Below are positions 32,437 to 43,879 of a DNA stretch of 64,000 bases, piece after piece. The DNA is from Diphasiastrum complanatum. Its lineage: Eukaryota > Streptophyta > Lycopodiopsida > Lycopodiales > Lycopodiaceae. The position numbers and the translations under genes were made by a program. The notes beneath the pieces were generated by a model, which was given only the letters and a program-made list of their open reading frames with translations, made no database searches and was not told the origin of the DNA. Each line of letters begins with the position of its first letter. Position 1 is the stretch's first letter. The stretch spans positions 1,813,720 through 1,877,719 of the forward strand of contig CM055103.1 of assembly GCA_029204225.1 (NCBI GenBank). Reading direction: 5' to 3'.

Positions 32437-32907
32437 TTGGGGTGGGAAAAAACAACGTGTAGGCACACAAAAAAGTCAAACATTGTAACTACTAACTGTA
32501 AGTACGTACTACAAGACAAAATCCAAGGCCTAGCTTTGGAGTATCTTAACAACATAGAAAGCACACCATGAAGGCTTCAAAAAACTAGCTATGGAGGAGT
32601 AGACACACCAAGAGAGAACTCAAAGCTCAAACCATCATAATGAATTACATAATGAATTACCAAAGAGGAGGAGGGCGAGGAAACCACTCAAGACCAAAAA
32701 GATCTTGGCGCCACAAAAAGTACATACTACATGGAACATATTATTCTAGCTCTAGGCCCCCATGGGCCTTTTAACCTACTTGTCACTACTTGCCTAATTA
32801 GCACAAGTGGGGTGTACAATATGTACATTAAAATGTTTTACCCCCATGTCTTATGCACAACTTACAAGTTACAAATATACAAGCCAAAAGGGGCAAAATA
32901 AGCAACA
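32437..32907 (-). repeat. 3' LTR of copia D
   Basis: On the minus strand the LTR starts TGTTGC at 32907, directly after the polypurine tract TTAAGGGGGAG (32908-32918). The far end at 32437 (TGTTGGGG on the plus strand, giving a CAACA end) is a best guess because the partner LTR is missing. Confidence 0.6.
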
Positions 32908-32919
32908 CTCCCCCTTAAT

Positions 32920-33310
32920 GGCTATTTTGTTCATACCAACACCTAGAAACTACGAAATTTTTCAAGCTTCTCTCTACTAAGTGCCTTAGTAAAGATGTCC
33001 ACTGCTAGGTCATTAGTATCACAACACACGAGCTGAATTTTGCCACTCTAGATCTTCTCTCGTAAGAAGTGTTGATCCACCTCAATGTGCTTTGTACGAG
33101 CATGGTACACAGGGTTTTTGGGCAGCTGAATACAACTTTGACTATCACAATAAAGAATGGTACTAAGCCATATAGCCTCGCAGGTAGCCTTTGCCACTAC
33201 CCGGTACTCGGCCTCTGTGGATGATAAGGTGACGGTGGGTTGTTTCTTGCTGCACCAAGAAATGGCTCCTGAACCTGCGGTTGACTTCCGATCATCCCTA
33301 TCACCAGCCC
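32920..33310 (-). pseudogene. Copia D RNase H, downstream part
   Basis: The minus strand reads [14 protein letters not shown] at the right edge, then [53 protein letters not shown] and DIFTKALSREKLEKF toward 32930, the full series of copia RNase H motifs. It breaks at 33310 in the middle of DSDWAGD, exactly where gypsy A is inserted; the upstream part of the same domain resumes at 50306. A stop or two is present. Confidence 0.88.
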
Positions 33311-33315
33311 AATCC

Positions 33316-33577
33316 TGTTATGTACTTATATTCCTGCCTCATGTAAACACGTCAAACTTGTAAATTTGTAAATATTAATGGCTCACACCGGCCTGTGCTG
33401 TTTTGTAAAAATATAAATAGTAGGTTTCTGGTAACTTGTTGTCCTGCTTATATTTGGTATAGGGTACTGGGTCTTAATTTAGAGGCTGCTGGACTGACCT
33501 CCTAAAAAGTAGGAGAGTTGACCAGTCAACGGGACACGTGTCATATGCTCATTGGGACACTTGGTCCAGTGCATGAG
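33316..33577 (+). repeat. 5' LTR of gypsy A, first part
   Basis: This matches 49709-49969 of the 3' LTR with roughly a dozen differences by eye. It is interrupted at ATGAG (33573-33577) by gypsy C and resumes with the duplicated ATGAG at 43625. Confidence 0.92.
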
Positions 33578-33869
33578 AGTTACGAACAAGACCACAATTA
33601 TGCTATGGCTGATCTATGAAAGTAAGACATAAGCAGGAATTAGTCTAGAAAGCAAGAAAGAGAGCTTAAAGAGACTAAAGGGGAGAGAGATCAATATCAT
33701 AGCTGAATAACAAATGACACAAATTCCCTACTTATAGCCTAAAGGAAGCCCTAAAAAGGAAGCTTCCAATGGCAAGGGCCCAACTGGGAGGGATAATAGT
33801 GCGCCCTCCAAGAAGGCCCCCACTCTCCAGTAATATGTCCAAATGTCCAAATGAGCCGAGTCCATAACT
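33578..33869 (-). repeat. 3' LTR of gypsy C
   Basis: This 292-bp copy is shorter than the partner (398 bp) because about 100 bases near the right end are absent. It starts AGTTACGAAC and ends GTCCATAACT on the plus strand. Confidence 0.9.
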
Positions 33870-33899
33870 CTCCCCGACACAAAAAAAAGACCCAACTGC

Positions 33900-34150
33900 C
33901 GAAAAGAAACTGGATCAAACAGCAGCAAGCCCTGGTGCATCAACAACTAGAGCAGCATCTGATGTAGAGGAATCAACAAGTGCAGCAAGAGCATGATCCT
34001 GATTCGCAAGTGATGGCGTATGATAAAAGACATCAATAGGCTCCCATGTGGCCTCCTCAATAGGACGACCATCCCACTGGATCAAAAACTAAATCTGTCG
34101 GCAGCGTCGACTATGGTGAAAGTGAACCTGGTGAATGGCAGCTGGTAAGA
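33900..34150 (-). pseudogene. Chromodomain-like C-terminal tail of gypsy C
   Basis: The minus strand reads FLIQWDGRPIEEATWEPIDV, the second half of a chromodomain as found at the end of gypsy integrases (LVKW.G....ATWE). A stop lies just before FLIQW. The tail continues with an alanine-rich stretch to about 33900, near the 3' LTR. It is the only part of the integrase protein that can be recognised in this element. Confidence 0.75.
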
Positions 34151-36130
34151 AAGGGAACAGCTCAGGATCAACATCGTGGCACCAGGAGTGCCAAGGTATC
34201 CGTAAAGCCCAAGCTAGTAGAGGATCGGCCCAAAAGGTGGGGACATCATACCAAGGTATCCAAAAAGCCCGAGAAGGTAGAACTGCATCAGCAACGGGAA
34301 GCCAATAAGGAAAGTGGAAAAGAGATGGACACTCATCGCAACCATATGTGCAAGGTGCCCCAAGAAAAGTTAGCAGCATCGGGAGACCAGCACCAAGGAG
34401 TAGGAACATAAGCAGAATGACAAGCACACTGTAACAGCATGGAAAAGCAAGCAATATGCCAAGAAACATGGAGCATAAAGAGATAATTTTGACAAAGGAT
34501 AGCTAAAATGGAGAAATATGCACCAGCATAATCAAAAGCCCAGATATCCATAGGGCCCATGAATGAGAAGTAGCAATGGCACACGGTACCCTCAAGGCCC
34601 ATATCACGAGAAGAGCAGCATGCCAAAAGCTCCAGAAGGTCCAAGAAATCAATGCATCATCTAAAAAGACATGATGCATGAAAACAGTAGCAACAAATCT
34701 AGAAATAGTAGAGGCCCCAACTGAAACTGTAGCCGAAAAACTCATCCAGAAAGACCTCATATGGACATACCAATCCATCATAGAATACACCAAAAATGGA
34801 TGGAGAATCGGATGACCCATCGGAACTGGCCGCAAGTGTAATCCCAAAGTACACACCACCAGACGCAATAGAAGAGATGCACTGGAACAAGGAACAGGAT
34901 CCGCAACATCAGTAGCAAGCATCGGAGCAATATCCACGTGTAGCTGCGAATGAGTATCAAAGCACATATGAGCAATGCTAAAGTATATGGCGTCAACATC
35001 TCCAAAAACTATCCAAGAGAGGAGAAGTAACTCTCTCAAGGTTCCCTGATGGTCTCGGAACACCAGAACAAAGTGGCAACTCAGCATCGGAAACTAAGGG
35101 ATATGGAGCAACCCGAAATGATGGGGAACCTGAAGATCACCCGGACAAACAGTAGCTGGAACGGAGGCAATAACCCAAGCCATCATGATATGCCAAGCCT
35201 GACAATGGAACAGATAGAGAGCCACATGCTTAATCATAGAGATATCCGCACCATAGGCGATCAGTAATATGGAAAAACCAACACCAATCAACAGGTCCAA
35301 ATGAAAACCAAGCTATACGTAATAACCAAGAATGCCATATATCCATAGCTGAAAATGATGCAGTAGCGTGAGCAATAGGTCCAAATGAAATCCAAGCGAT
35401 ACGTAATAACCAGGAATGCCAAATATCAAGAGGTAAAAAGGAATCAGTCGCATGAAAAACCTCTACTACATAAAAAGCCCAAAAGTGTATACCATCGGCA
35501 TGGACTGCAGCAAACCTATATGTAGAAACACTAGGAGACTGAAGGATGCATGTGTACTCATCTAGAAAGATCCCAGTATATAAATACCCTAGATAAGTAA
35601 TAGTGACCATCTGGCAAATATCCTCGGATGGAAAATGTGTAACAGTAAGGGCCAAAGGCGCATGAATCATGTCAGGAACCATAGAAATATCATGAGGCAG
35701 ATCACAAACCTCAAGCAGAGATCCATGGAGTAAAGTGAAAGAATATACAACCTGATCACCAATAGCAAGGGAACGATCAAACGTGGACCCGTAAAGGACC
35801 CCTTGGAAACCAACAGGAACATCGGCCATGACGGACTCAAGAGATGGAGATATAGAGACCAATGGAGCAGATACTGCACCAACCACCGAACCAGGAGGGC
35901 TATCTAAGGTATGCGCAAAAGCAATGGTAGAAATACCACCAAGGTATACGGCCTCAATATCAATGAAACCAGGAATGACCACTGAATACGATCTCTGTGA
36001 ATCAAGGCATATAGGCGCAAGGCACGCAGCAACAACCTATAAATCCGGAGCAGCATCAACCTGAGGAAGAGGACCCACGGATGGTGAAAGTGAAGCAACA
36101 ACTGATGTACTCTAAATGGAAAGAAGAGCT
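34151..36130 (-). pseudogene. Gypsy C region that replaces RT-RNase H-integrase, with internal repeats
   Basis: Long minus-strand frames cover this stretch (35982-35230, 35087-34503, 34469-34089), but none has a YxDD box, RNase H or DDE motif. Composition is unusual, rich in W, H, F, Y, I and S. An 84-bp unit recurs in frame near 35294 and 35378, encoding DIWHSWLLRIAW twice, 28 residues apart. Related pieces (ALRIPWHSW, FWIPWYDV) recur at about 34180-34290. The frames are broken by stops and shifts. It may be amplified sequence that expanded after loss of pol; a function as protein is not supported. Confidence 0.6.
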
Positions 36131-37090
36131 GCATCATGAGCCTTTGGCAAGCTACGCATAAACTGCTTCCCGGTAACCAACTGATAGTCACCCTGGGAAT
36201 CAATACCAACAAGTGAATGATGCTGACCAGCATGAGTAAAGGAAAGTGTTTGCTGAGAGAGATCCACAGCAACAGTACCAAACAAGTGAAGAGAACCAGT
36301 CTGCACCAAAAATAATGTCATAGGGCTCCAGAGGAACGATGTAGAAATCTGCTTGACCAGAAAAAACACCAATGCAATAATCCAAGCCATGAAACATCTG
36401 AGAACTCGGAAAAGAATAGAAACGAGCAACCTCAACACTGAGAGGTTGGGAAGCAGGAACAGGTGTAGCACGAATCCTGGTGGAAATGTAACTGCTAATA
36501 AATGAATGTGTACTGCCTGTATCCACTAAAGAAATATACTCTCGCCCCGCATCTAGAATAATATGATCCACAAATGGAAAAACATACGTAGGCATAATAA
36601 CATAAGCATCAATTGATAAGTTCTGGCCTAAATATGCATCTAGAAGAACCGCATACTCATCTAGACGGGTATCGGCAAAATAAACTAGTGAGTATACAAT
36701 AGGACCATCATGAAATGTATAACCATATGCCATATGGAGATCTACTGGAGTAGCCAAAGCATCTGAAAGAGCAACCGTAGACCCATGAATAATATCAAAA
36801 TAAGGAGCAAAGGCGACAACATCTATAGCATGGCGCTCAAAAACATGAGTAGCATCAAAGTACTCAACAACAATATCAAAGCATGCAACATCGGCAATAG
36901 TAGCAAGGCATACTATATCAATATCAAAGCATGGAACAATATCATAGCATGCAACAACATCGGTAGCACCATCAAAGCATGCAACGGCATCATCAATAGT
37001 ATCATAGCATGCTATATCAGTATCAAGGACCATATCAACCGCAACCTGTATATGTGAATCAGCATCAGTAGGAACCTGTATATTTGACAC
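36131..37090 (-). pseudogene. Gypsy C aspartic protease with upstream ACFD/ACYD repeats
   Basis: The frame from 37090 starts with degenerate 6-10-residue repeats of ACYD and ACFD type (about 37040-36850). It then reads EYISLVDTGSTHSFISSYIS with the catalytic DTG, and YDIIFGADWF, the conserved block near the end of gypsy retropepsins. A frameshift after GADWF (about 36300) leads to VAVDLSQQTLSF and QGDYQLVTGKQF in the next frame. The protease core looks complete. The N-terminal repeats are not usual for gypsy proteins. Confidence 0.8.
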
Positions 37091-37134
37091 TCACTCACTA
37101 TGGGATACAATGACGAGCTCAGGTAGATCAATAA

Positions 37135-37665
37135 CTATCTCAGTAAATCAGGCAACTCGCTCACACTGTGTGATATAGAATCATCCTCATGTGTATCGCT
37201 AGCAATGTGTGACTCAACCTCATGTGAATCGCTAGAAATGTGTGACTCTATCTCTAGTTGTCTTGCACAAGAAAATCGAACCTCGGATATGGAAGAATGC
37301 TCACGAGAGGAATCAGAAGGAGTAGAACTCTCAAGACCAATAATACCACTCGTAAGAGCGACAGGAGGAACAATTACAGAATTATCATCGGAAAATATAA
37401 GAAGGCAAAGTACTGGTAGAAAGTCATGCCACTCAGAGATAGGCGGATGAGAATGGACATAGTCAAACCACTTCAACCTAGCAGAACCCTTTAAGAGAAA
37501 AATTGCATCAAGAATCTTATTAGGACCTGGACAAGTTGGCCGAGAAGTATCACAGTAATACTGAAGACATGTGAGCCATTTGTCGAACATATGTTCAGAT
37601 GGTATATCACTATTAAAAACAAAAAGATAATCTAAAGGGGATAGAGACCGAAAATCAGAAGTCAT
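37135..37665 (-). pseudogene. Gypsy C gag-like protein
   Basis: The start at 37665 gives MTSDFRSLSPLDYLFVFNSD. The segment KWLTCLQYYCDTSRP, then DAIFLLKGSARLKWFDYV, fits the retrotransposon gag (capsid) pattern in which a small L.G.A...W box follows a helix. The tail repeats SDSHEVESHIASDTHEDD. No zinc knuckle is visible. The frame ends at 37135, and the protease frame begins about 45 bases later after a stop. Confidence 0.65.
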
Positions 37666-38439
37666 GATAAAAAATAAAATTTAAAGTATCGGAAAAGAAT
37701 ATGTAACCCAATGATCCAAATAATTTAGGTGGTTTTTATTTTTATATTTTATAATGGAGCGTAGAAAACGAAGAAAAAGTGAAAAACGAAATTGACAATG
37801 AAAATAAATTATGGAATTGAAACGCAAATGGAACGGAAACTAATAACAAATAACGAAAGACAAAATGAAAAATGCGATGGACAACACAAACTACAAAATG
37901 GAATGGAAATAACAAAACAACAGCCACATGCAGAAAGTTAAGCCAAGCAAGACGCTAATCAAGTGGACGAATTGAAGGAGAGGACATAAGTCGGTACGCC
38001 AATGAAAAGACATGACAAATATTGTAAGTAGTACCTCGCAACTACAAATGAGAGCGTGCTGAAAATGGTACTAAAATGAAGAGATACCGGGCAGCCACCA
38101 AATAGAGATAAAAAATGTTTTTGGGCCGCTTTGTAGCTGGAAATTATGCAAAATGAAAGCTGCTGGAAATGTGCACGGACAGCCACCGATCAAATCTGTC
38201 AAGGAACTGCGTTGGAGCTGGAAATTTTGCCAAGTATTGGGGCCAAATGGGGCGCTGGACAGCCACCAAGTAATGTTGCAAGAGATGCTGGAAAAAAATG
38301 CGTCGAAAAGGCTGGAAAACAGCGAATATGAAGGCTGTAAAAATGCGCTGGACAACCTCCGGACAGCAAATGTAAAGGCTGGAAAAACAGCAAGTATGAG
38401 GGTGGTGATGAGCCTGCAATCAAATGTGGATTTGGGGTA

Positions 38440-39005
38440 GCAAACGGGGCGGACAGTACCTTCACCTTTAATTTTGTGGGAGCTGTTATCTCCAAGGTGA
38501 ACTAATCTTTTGGTGTTGTAGGCCGAATAATTGGCGAACCATTCCTGATGGCTTGTCATGTGTTGCGTTGCTCCAGAATCGAGGAACCATTTCTCCGATT
38601 GTTCGACATGGTGATGGCTCACCATGAAGACTTCATGCTCATCATCTTCTGAATCTTGATTCTTTTGCTTTGTGTTGGCTGCATGTGGTCCGCGGCTGCT
38701 TCTTCTTGTCGTTGTTGAACTTCAAAATTCGACAGTCCTGGATTTCGTGATTCCTCCTCTTGCAGTATCTGCAGAATAGCCTCTTCTTGTTCTGAACAGG
38801 TGGTTGAGTCTGGGTTTTCTGTGTCTGATTTTGACAGCTGTCGGTTTATCGGACAGCTCTCTTCTTCTGTTGCTTCTTGGTGTTCTTGTGAGTCGTTGAT
38901 GGAGGATGAGGATGCTCCATTCCTTCTTGTTTCCTCCTGTAGTAGCATGATTAAGACTCTGGATAATGTTATATCTAAGTGTGTGGTTATCATCATCACC
39001 CAGTT
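38440..39005 (-). pseudogene. Copia gag-protease fragment inside the leader of gypsy C
   Basis: Minus-strand frames read LLQEETRRNGASSSS (gag C-terminus, near 38940), then after a frame change the zinc knuckle FCRYCKRRNHEIQDCR (about 38720-38770), and FLDSGATQHMTSHQEW (about 38540-38590), the copia protease. It ends at KGEGTV near 38460, where GGACAGCC-type leader sequence takes over. No copia LTR flanks it. It may have been captured by template switching, or it may be what is left of a nested insertion. Confidence 0.85.
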
Positions 39006-39159
39006 TTCATAAGAGGATGCTCCCCCATGGGCCCACCCACATATCCCACATCTATACACTTCATAAATTATAATAGAAATTGTTTTACATTTCATGTTGT
39101 CCTTCTACAGTAATATATATTTTTATTTCACTTTATGTTTTTTGATGAAGGCCCCATGA

Positions 39160-39365
39160 CTTGTGATGGCATTCTCAATCTAGCATTCATAGCTATTAAG
39201 AGCAAATTGTACAAACAAGCGAGTTACAATTGTCTTAGCTTGACTACATTCAAAGTAGTGACCATGGACTTGTACGTTAGGCAATATCAAACCAATCACT
39301 GCACTATGTGTAAGTTACATTTGTCTTAGCTTGACTACATTCAAAGCAGTGATCACGTACTTGCG
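39160..39365. repeat. 91-bp tandem duplication
   Basis: AGTTACAATTGTCTTAGCTT at 39222 recurs as AGTTACATTTGTCTTAGCTT at 39313, and the similarity extends about 50 bases through GACTACATTCAAAG and GTGA.CA. No coding signal is seen. Confidence 0.75.
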
Positions 39366-39859
39366 TACGTACTAAAACATATCGGGTCGAAACGTGGTTT
39401 TTTTTTCCAGTCTATATGGTGTTATATGGATTTGGAAGGCATAAGATCCAACTATAGCTTGAGAATCAGTGGTTTAGAGAAAGTTCAGAATCAGAGTTCC
39501 CAAATTCTTTTCTAAGAACCCTGATTTTGAACTCTACCTAAAAAAAATCTGGGAACTTTGCCTAAAAAGAATCTATCTCTAAGTTGAAATTTCATGTTGG
39601 TGTTAGCTGATGCCATGCCCCGAGGTGTCAATGCAAAACCTCTCCACTCAAAAGGGCTTCTAGCAGAGATGAAGTTGAGAGCCGAGACTAAGAGCACGAG
39701 AATAACTAGTGCTAGTTGTATAGTTTGTGAGCCCCATTATAAAGTCCTACTACACACAGGATACTATCCTAAGCATGCCAAAACAAGCAACCACAAAGGG
39801 TACGGATGGTTGACAAACCAACCCAACCAAACCTAGATCGAACGGATCTAGTCCCCAAG

Positions 39860-40234
39860 CTATGTATCAATCTCAAAGAGAAATGAGACATCATACCAAC
39901 AGCATACGATTGCTAGCACCAAAATCAATCATACACTAGTGAGAGCCCAATAGGTATACTGATACCCATCCAAGGCCCATGCACTACTAGTAGTGCACTG
40001 TGAGACCTCACTGGACACCTCTGCAACCTATCTGGGCCACGTCATCCAGTTCCTCAATGACTCACTGATAGACCCATAAAAATTCACCATCATGAGTTTA
40101 GGCCTACAACCATTAATTAGGACCTTATGCACATAAGGGCCCCAAATCCCTTATAGTCACAACTAACTTACGGGTTGTTGGCCTACTGATCCCTAGCGTG
40201 GACACGCTACCCGAGACCAGTCGTGGGCATGACA
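39860..40234 (-). repeat. LTR of a gypsy relic (right end defined)
   Basis: On the minus strand the LTR starts TGTCATGCCC at 40234, immediately after a polypurine tract (AAGGGGGGAAGAA, about 40235-40248). The left limit is a guess. No partner LTR was found. Confidence 0.55.
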
Positions 40235-40239
40235 TTCTT

Positions 40240-41000
40240 CCCCCCTTATTCGAGTTTTGTCCTCAGAACTTAAAGCTAGGGAAATTCCTCCTTAAGCTCT
40301 CTTCCTGTTCCAAGGAATTGTCCGTGCGATTCTTTCGTCGAACCAGATGCTTGGTAGCTATAGGATTTTCCAATCGTTTAGTTCTTATATCCAAGATCTT
40401 TCCTTGAGTTAGCTTGAGTAAAAAACTAGATGCATTTAAGTTCCTTCCAAGAGGTCCAACTAGTAAGCTAAGTTCCGATCTTTTAAAAGATCTAATCTTT
40501 AGAGGAAGTTTGAGTTCAAAAAGGGCCGCATATGAATTCGTGCCAAGATCTCTTTTGCATCTTCAAGGATAGCTTCCTCTCTGAGGAGATTATAATTAAA
40601 ATGTAATTATCATCTGATCTTTTGATCATGCAGGTAATTCTTCTCTTAAACGGTCAAGTATAACTAGAATCTGAACTATGATTCATCAATCATGATTCAT
40701 CGAATTTTTGTCCTATACTCAATAAAAGAACGTGATAATCTAACATAGGCAACTACCAATGATCAGAAAAACTTACAGCTCAGAGTCATCTCTAGTTTAG
40801 CGAATACGATCGACCAAAAGTAACCAGTGAACTTCGAATCGCGAATGTCATAATGTCACTTGGTAATCCGTAAAGCCTAAACATAGCCGATTTGGTAAGA
40901 TGATTAGTCGTACCAAAATTCCACTCTCCTGTTTATTCATCCGGGATAATCTTACCATGAACACAATCCTCTCTTATGGATTAGGTATATCCTAGAGTCT
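40240..41000 (-). pseudogene. Gypsy integrase and chromodomain-like relic
   Basis: On the minus strand, broken frames read NHLTKSAMF, RLYGLPSDI, and then DSKFTGYFWSIVF (about 40980-40800), which follow the gypsy integrase pattern RLTKSAHF, RLHGLP, SDRDxKFTxxFW. Near 40410-40300 the frame ILDIRTKRLENPIATKHLV matches the chromodomain-type tail. It ends with a polypurine tract and LTR at 40234. Several stops and shifts are present, including within the SDRD motif. Sequence further right to about 41250 may be earlier pol but is too degraded to name. Confidence 0.72.
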
Positions 41001-43212
41001 GAGTTATGATTCACCAATCCCAACTCTCCAGATTCCCAAGACCATACCATATTATAAGAGTGCATCACAATTCTTAAAAGACACATGAGTTGTTCCAAAA
41101 AGTTCTTTCCATCTGGAAAGTTTCAGACTTTTTCAACTCGCATACGGCGCCTATATAAGGATTGTAATCCAAGCACGCCCTTACTTTAGCCATGGCACAA
41201 AGTGTCATTCCAAAGTTGGGGTCCTATCTAGAATACATCTAGAATTTACTCTTAAGTCCTAATCTAAAATAACTTAAGATTCATTGGAACCTCATTACGT
41301 GAAGCTCCATCTTTCGGCTAACATCTGCTATCCAACTCTCCTTAGTCTTCCGGGATAACATTTCATCCTTTTCAATCAGGAAAAGATAAAGCCAAAATAT
41401 CTCTCTTCTTTATCTCATTTCATGCTTATACATGGTTCTCTTGGGTTCTACTATCCATTGGTGCACTATACTTGTGATTGCATGCAATTCTATGTGTAGA
41501 ATGATCTATATTTGCTATTTTTGGATCCACACGTGTGAAATACAGTAGCTTGCTAGTTTCGGACAACAACAATACTTTATCATTTGACTCAAGTTTGATC
41601 AAGTGCTATTAGAGTTTGCATCCCATTTTGTGTGTAGATGCTGATTTTTCTACATTGGTGACATTGGTAGAGTATCTTCTTTTGTAGCCCAAGATCTTTT
41701 TTGTGGATTGGATCATAAATGATCTGCAATCCTTCACAATGGACCTGTTTCCAAAACTCAGAAACGATAGGATGTTTTGATATTACAAAAATCCTTTATG
41801 AATTACGGTAGATATCTTGTTAGAAGATGTAAGAAAAAGAAATTAGAGAACACTCTTGTAGTAGAAGAGTTGTTGAGTGCAAGTTTGATTGATTTGTGTC
41901 AAAACTAGAGAATTCTATTGCAAGATGGTGTTTTGTTGAAACTCGTTTCTTGTTGAAAGCAATCAACTTGATCTTAGTAAGGACTGGGATCCGTGAGTTG
42001 ATGCAAGGGTTGAAATTCACGCTAACAATATATTCTTTGGTGATTATCTCCGGTTGAGATTTTGGTTGCGAAATAGCACTCTTTGAGAAATATTTTCTCT
42101 TAGAGGATAACTGAGTTACACGATTCTCAGTTAAGAAAGTATTGTGTACAGATCTGGTAATATCTGTAGAGATATGCTATGTAGTGAATCTTTGTGTGAT
42201 CATACTAACCTTTGTACAAACTTTTAATCCTATGGATCTACAAAGGATTCCTTGGACTAAGTTTATATACATGCATAAACTAGTTATTAAAACATAGGCA
42301 TATTGATGAGAATTGTATAGAGACAATTTCTCGCAAGGTAAAAGAAATTTCCAAATTGAAATTGCTTATTGACCTTGGTGGATTAGAACCAGATTGAATG
42401 TGCTGTTTTGGATCCACACCTACACATTTGAATATTTTCTTAATCCAACACAACTAACCGAGTCAAAGGTGCTACTTTTAAGCTAGTTGTTTGATCGACT
42501 TTATAACCTTGCTTATGGATTGTTTATCAAATGTATTGCTTATAAGTCACAACCTTTATGATTCAATTTTGGGTTTCATTGAAAAGGTTTTTGTGCGTAG
42601 AATATGTCTCTCCACGAGTTACATCCTTTTATAGCAGGTCCAAACCCTATTTGGCCACTTGGCTTTCTCACCAAAATGGTAACCCTACTATTTCTGGGTC
42701 TAAATTCAAAGTACCCAACATTCAAAACGAAGTAAAAATTGGAGGGGGATGGACGCTGGACAGCTTGCAAACAAGGTGTGAAAAATGGCTGTAAACGGAG
42801 ACAAAAACGGACGAAAGTGACAAGTATGAAGGGGCTAGACAGCCTGCAAACAAAAGTGAAGAGAGGGCTAAAAATGGAAGGACGAACGGACGAAAGAGAT
42901 AAAATTTGGGCGCTGGAGAGCCTGCAAACAAGCTGGAAATGGGTGATGGAGGGTTGGAACTTGGGCGCCAGAAATAATCTGCCCAAAAAAAAAAAAAAAT
43001 TTGGCTGCCAAATTTAGCGAAGTACTTCCGCTAACTATCTCCTAAAGCTTCGCCAAGGAAAATGCTCTGATAGGAGCTGGTCCTCCTCCAAATTGTGCTG
43101 AATGTTGCTGAAACAAAGAGATGAAAGCCCTCAGCAAAGAGAGAAAAAAAAATCAGTAAAGAAAATGAGCACCCAATCAAAAAATCAGATCTGAAATTCA
43201 GCAATCAGAAAA

Positions 43213-43226
43213 GTGCTCTGATACCA
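43213..43226 (-). other. Primer-binding site of gypsy C
   Basis: The minus strand reads TGGTATCAGAGCAC, an initiator-Met tRNA match, with no spacer from the LTR end TAACT. This fixes the LTR terminus independently of the target duplication. Confidence 0.9.
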
Positions 43227-43624
43227 AGTTACAAACAAGATCACAATTATGCTATGGCTGATCTATGAAAGCAGGACATAAGCAGGCATTAGTCTAGAAA
43301 GCAGGAAAGAGAGCTTAAAGAGACTAAAGAGGAGAGAGATCAATATCATAGCTGAATAACAAATGACACAGATTCCTTACTTATAGCCTAAAGGCAGCTT
43401 CCAGTGGAAAGGGCCCAACTGGGAGGGATAATAGTGCACCCTCCAAGAAGGCCCCCACTCTCCGGTAATATGTCCAAATGTCCAAATAATGAATAATAAG
43501 GCCCAAGGCCAACCATAAAGTCTAAGTGTCAATAATGAATAAAAAAGGGCCCAAGGCCTGCTTATGCATAAAGTAAAGTAAATGTAAATGGACGTGGCGA
43601 ATGTAATGAGCCGAGTTCATAACT
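43227..43624 (-). repeat. 5' LTR of gypsy C
   Basis: The LTR runs AGTTACAAAC to GTTCATAACT on the plus strand, 398 bp. It contains repeated AATAATGAATAA and GGCCCAAGGCC words (about 43485-43560) that are missing from the other LTR. Confidence 0.9.
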
Positions 43625-43771
43625 ATGAGTGACACGGGTCGGACGGTCCTCCTACTCGCTTGCCAATGTGTCAGGGTACTGCCAAGTGGCAAGTGTCGAT
43701 TGTGCATGGGGTATGCCATGTGTCGACGTAAGGAAAGGGTCAAGGTTAAGTGGGTGCTTGAGGATTGTGGG
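43625..43771 (+). repeat. 5' LTR of gypsy A, second part
   Basis: After the duplicated ATGAG this matches 49965-50110 of the 3' LTR (TGACACGGGTCGGACGGTCC onward). At about 43772 it diverges: the last 190 bases of the LTR and any primer-binding site are missing, so a deletion joins mid-LTR to the gag leader. Confidence 0.85.
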
Positions 43772-43879
43772 GAATGCTGGATTTTACAAAAGCAAAGAGA
43801 AAAAGTAGGCTAATCGCCTTAGTTGCTGGTTTTTGCATAATTTTGCAAGTTGCTCTGTGTTTCCTGGCTAGTTTTTGCT

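Larger units (their letters stand above)
37666..43212 (-). other. Leader of gypsy C with GGACAGCC repeats and inserted fragments
   Basis: The parts next to gag (about 38040-38450) and next to the PBS (about 42730-42990) share many copies of GCTGGACAGCC and CTGGAAA words on the plus strand, so they are probably two halves of one repetitive leader. Between them lie copia gag-protease sequence (38440-39005), a gypsy fragment (about 39860-41000) and AT-rich DNA (41000-42700). No feature is identified at 41250-42430. Confidence 0.6.
33578..43624 (-). mobile_element. Gypsy element C: AG...CT termini, no recognisable RT or integrase
   Basis: LTRs are 33578-33869 and 43227-43624, flanked by ATGAG on both sides (33573-33577 and 43625-43629). 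All four LTR ends read AGTTA or TAACT rather than TG/CA. A primer-binding site (TGGTATCAGAGC on the minus strand) abuts 43227 and a purine run (GGGGAG) abuts 33869. It carries gag (37665-37135), an aspartic protease (about 36590-36240) and a chromodomain-like tail (about 34100-33940). Between protease and tail lie about 2 kb of repeat-bearing frames with no RT, RNase H or integrase motif. The 5.5-kb leader contains fragments of other elements. Confidence 0.88.
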
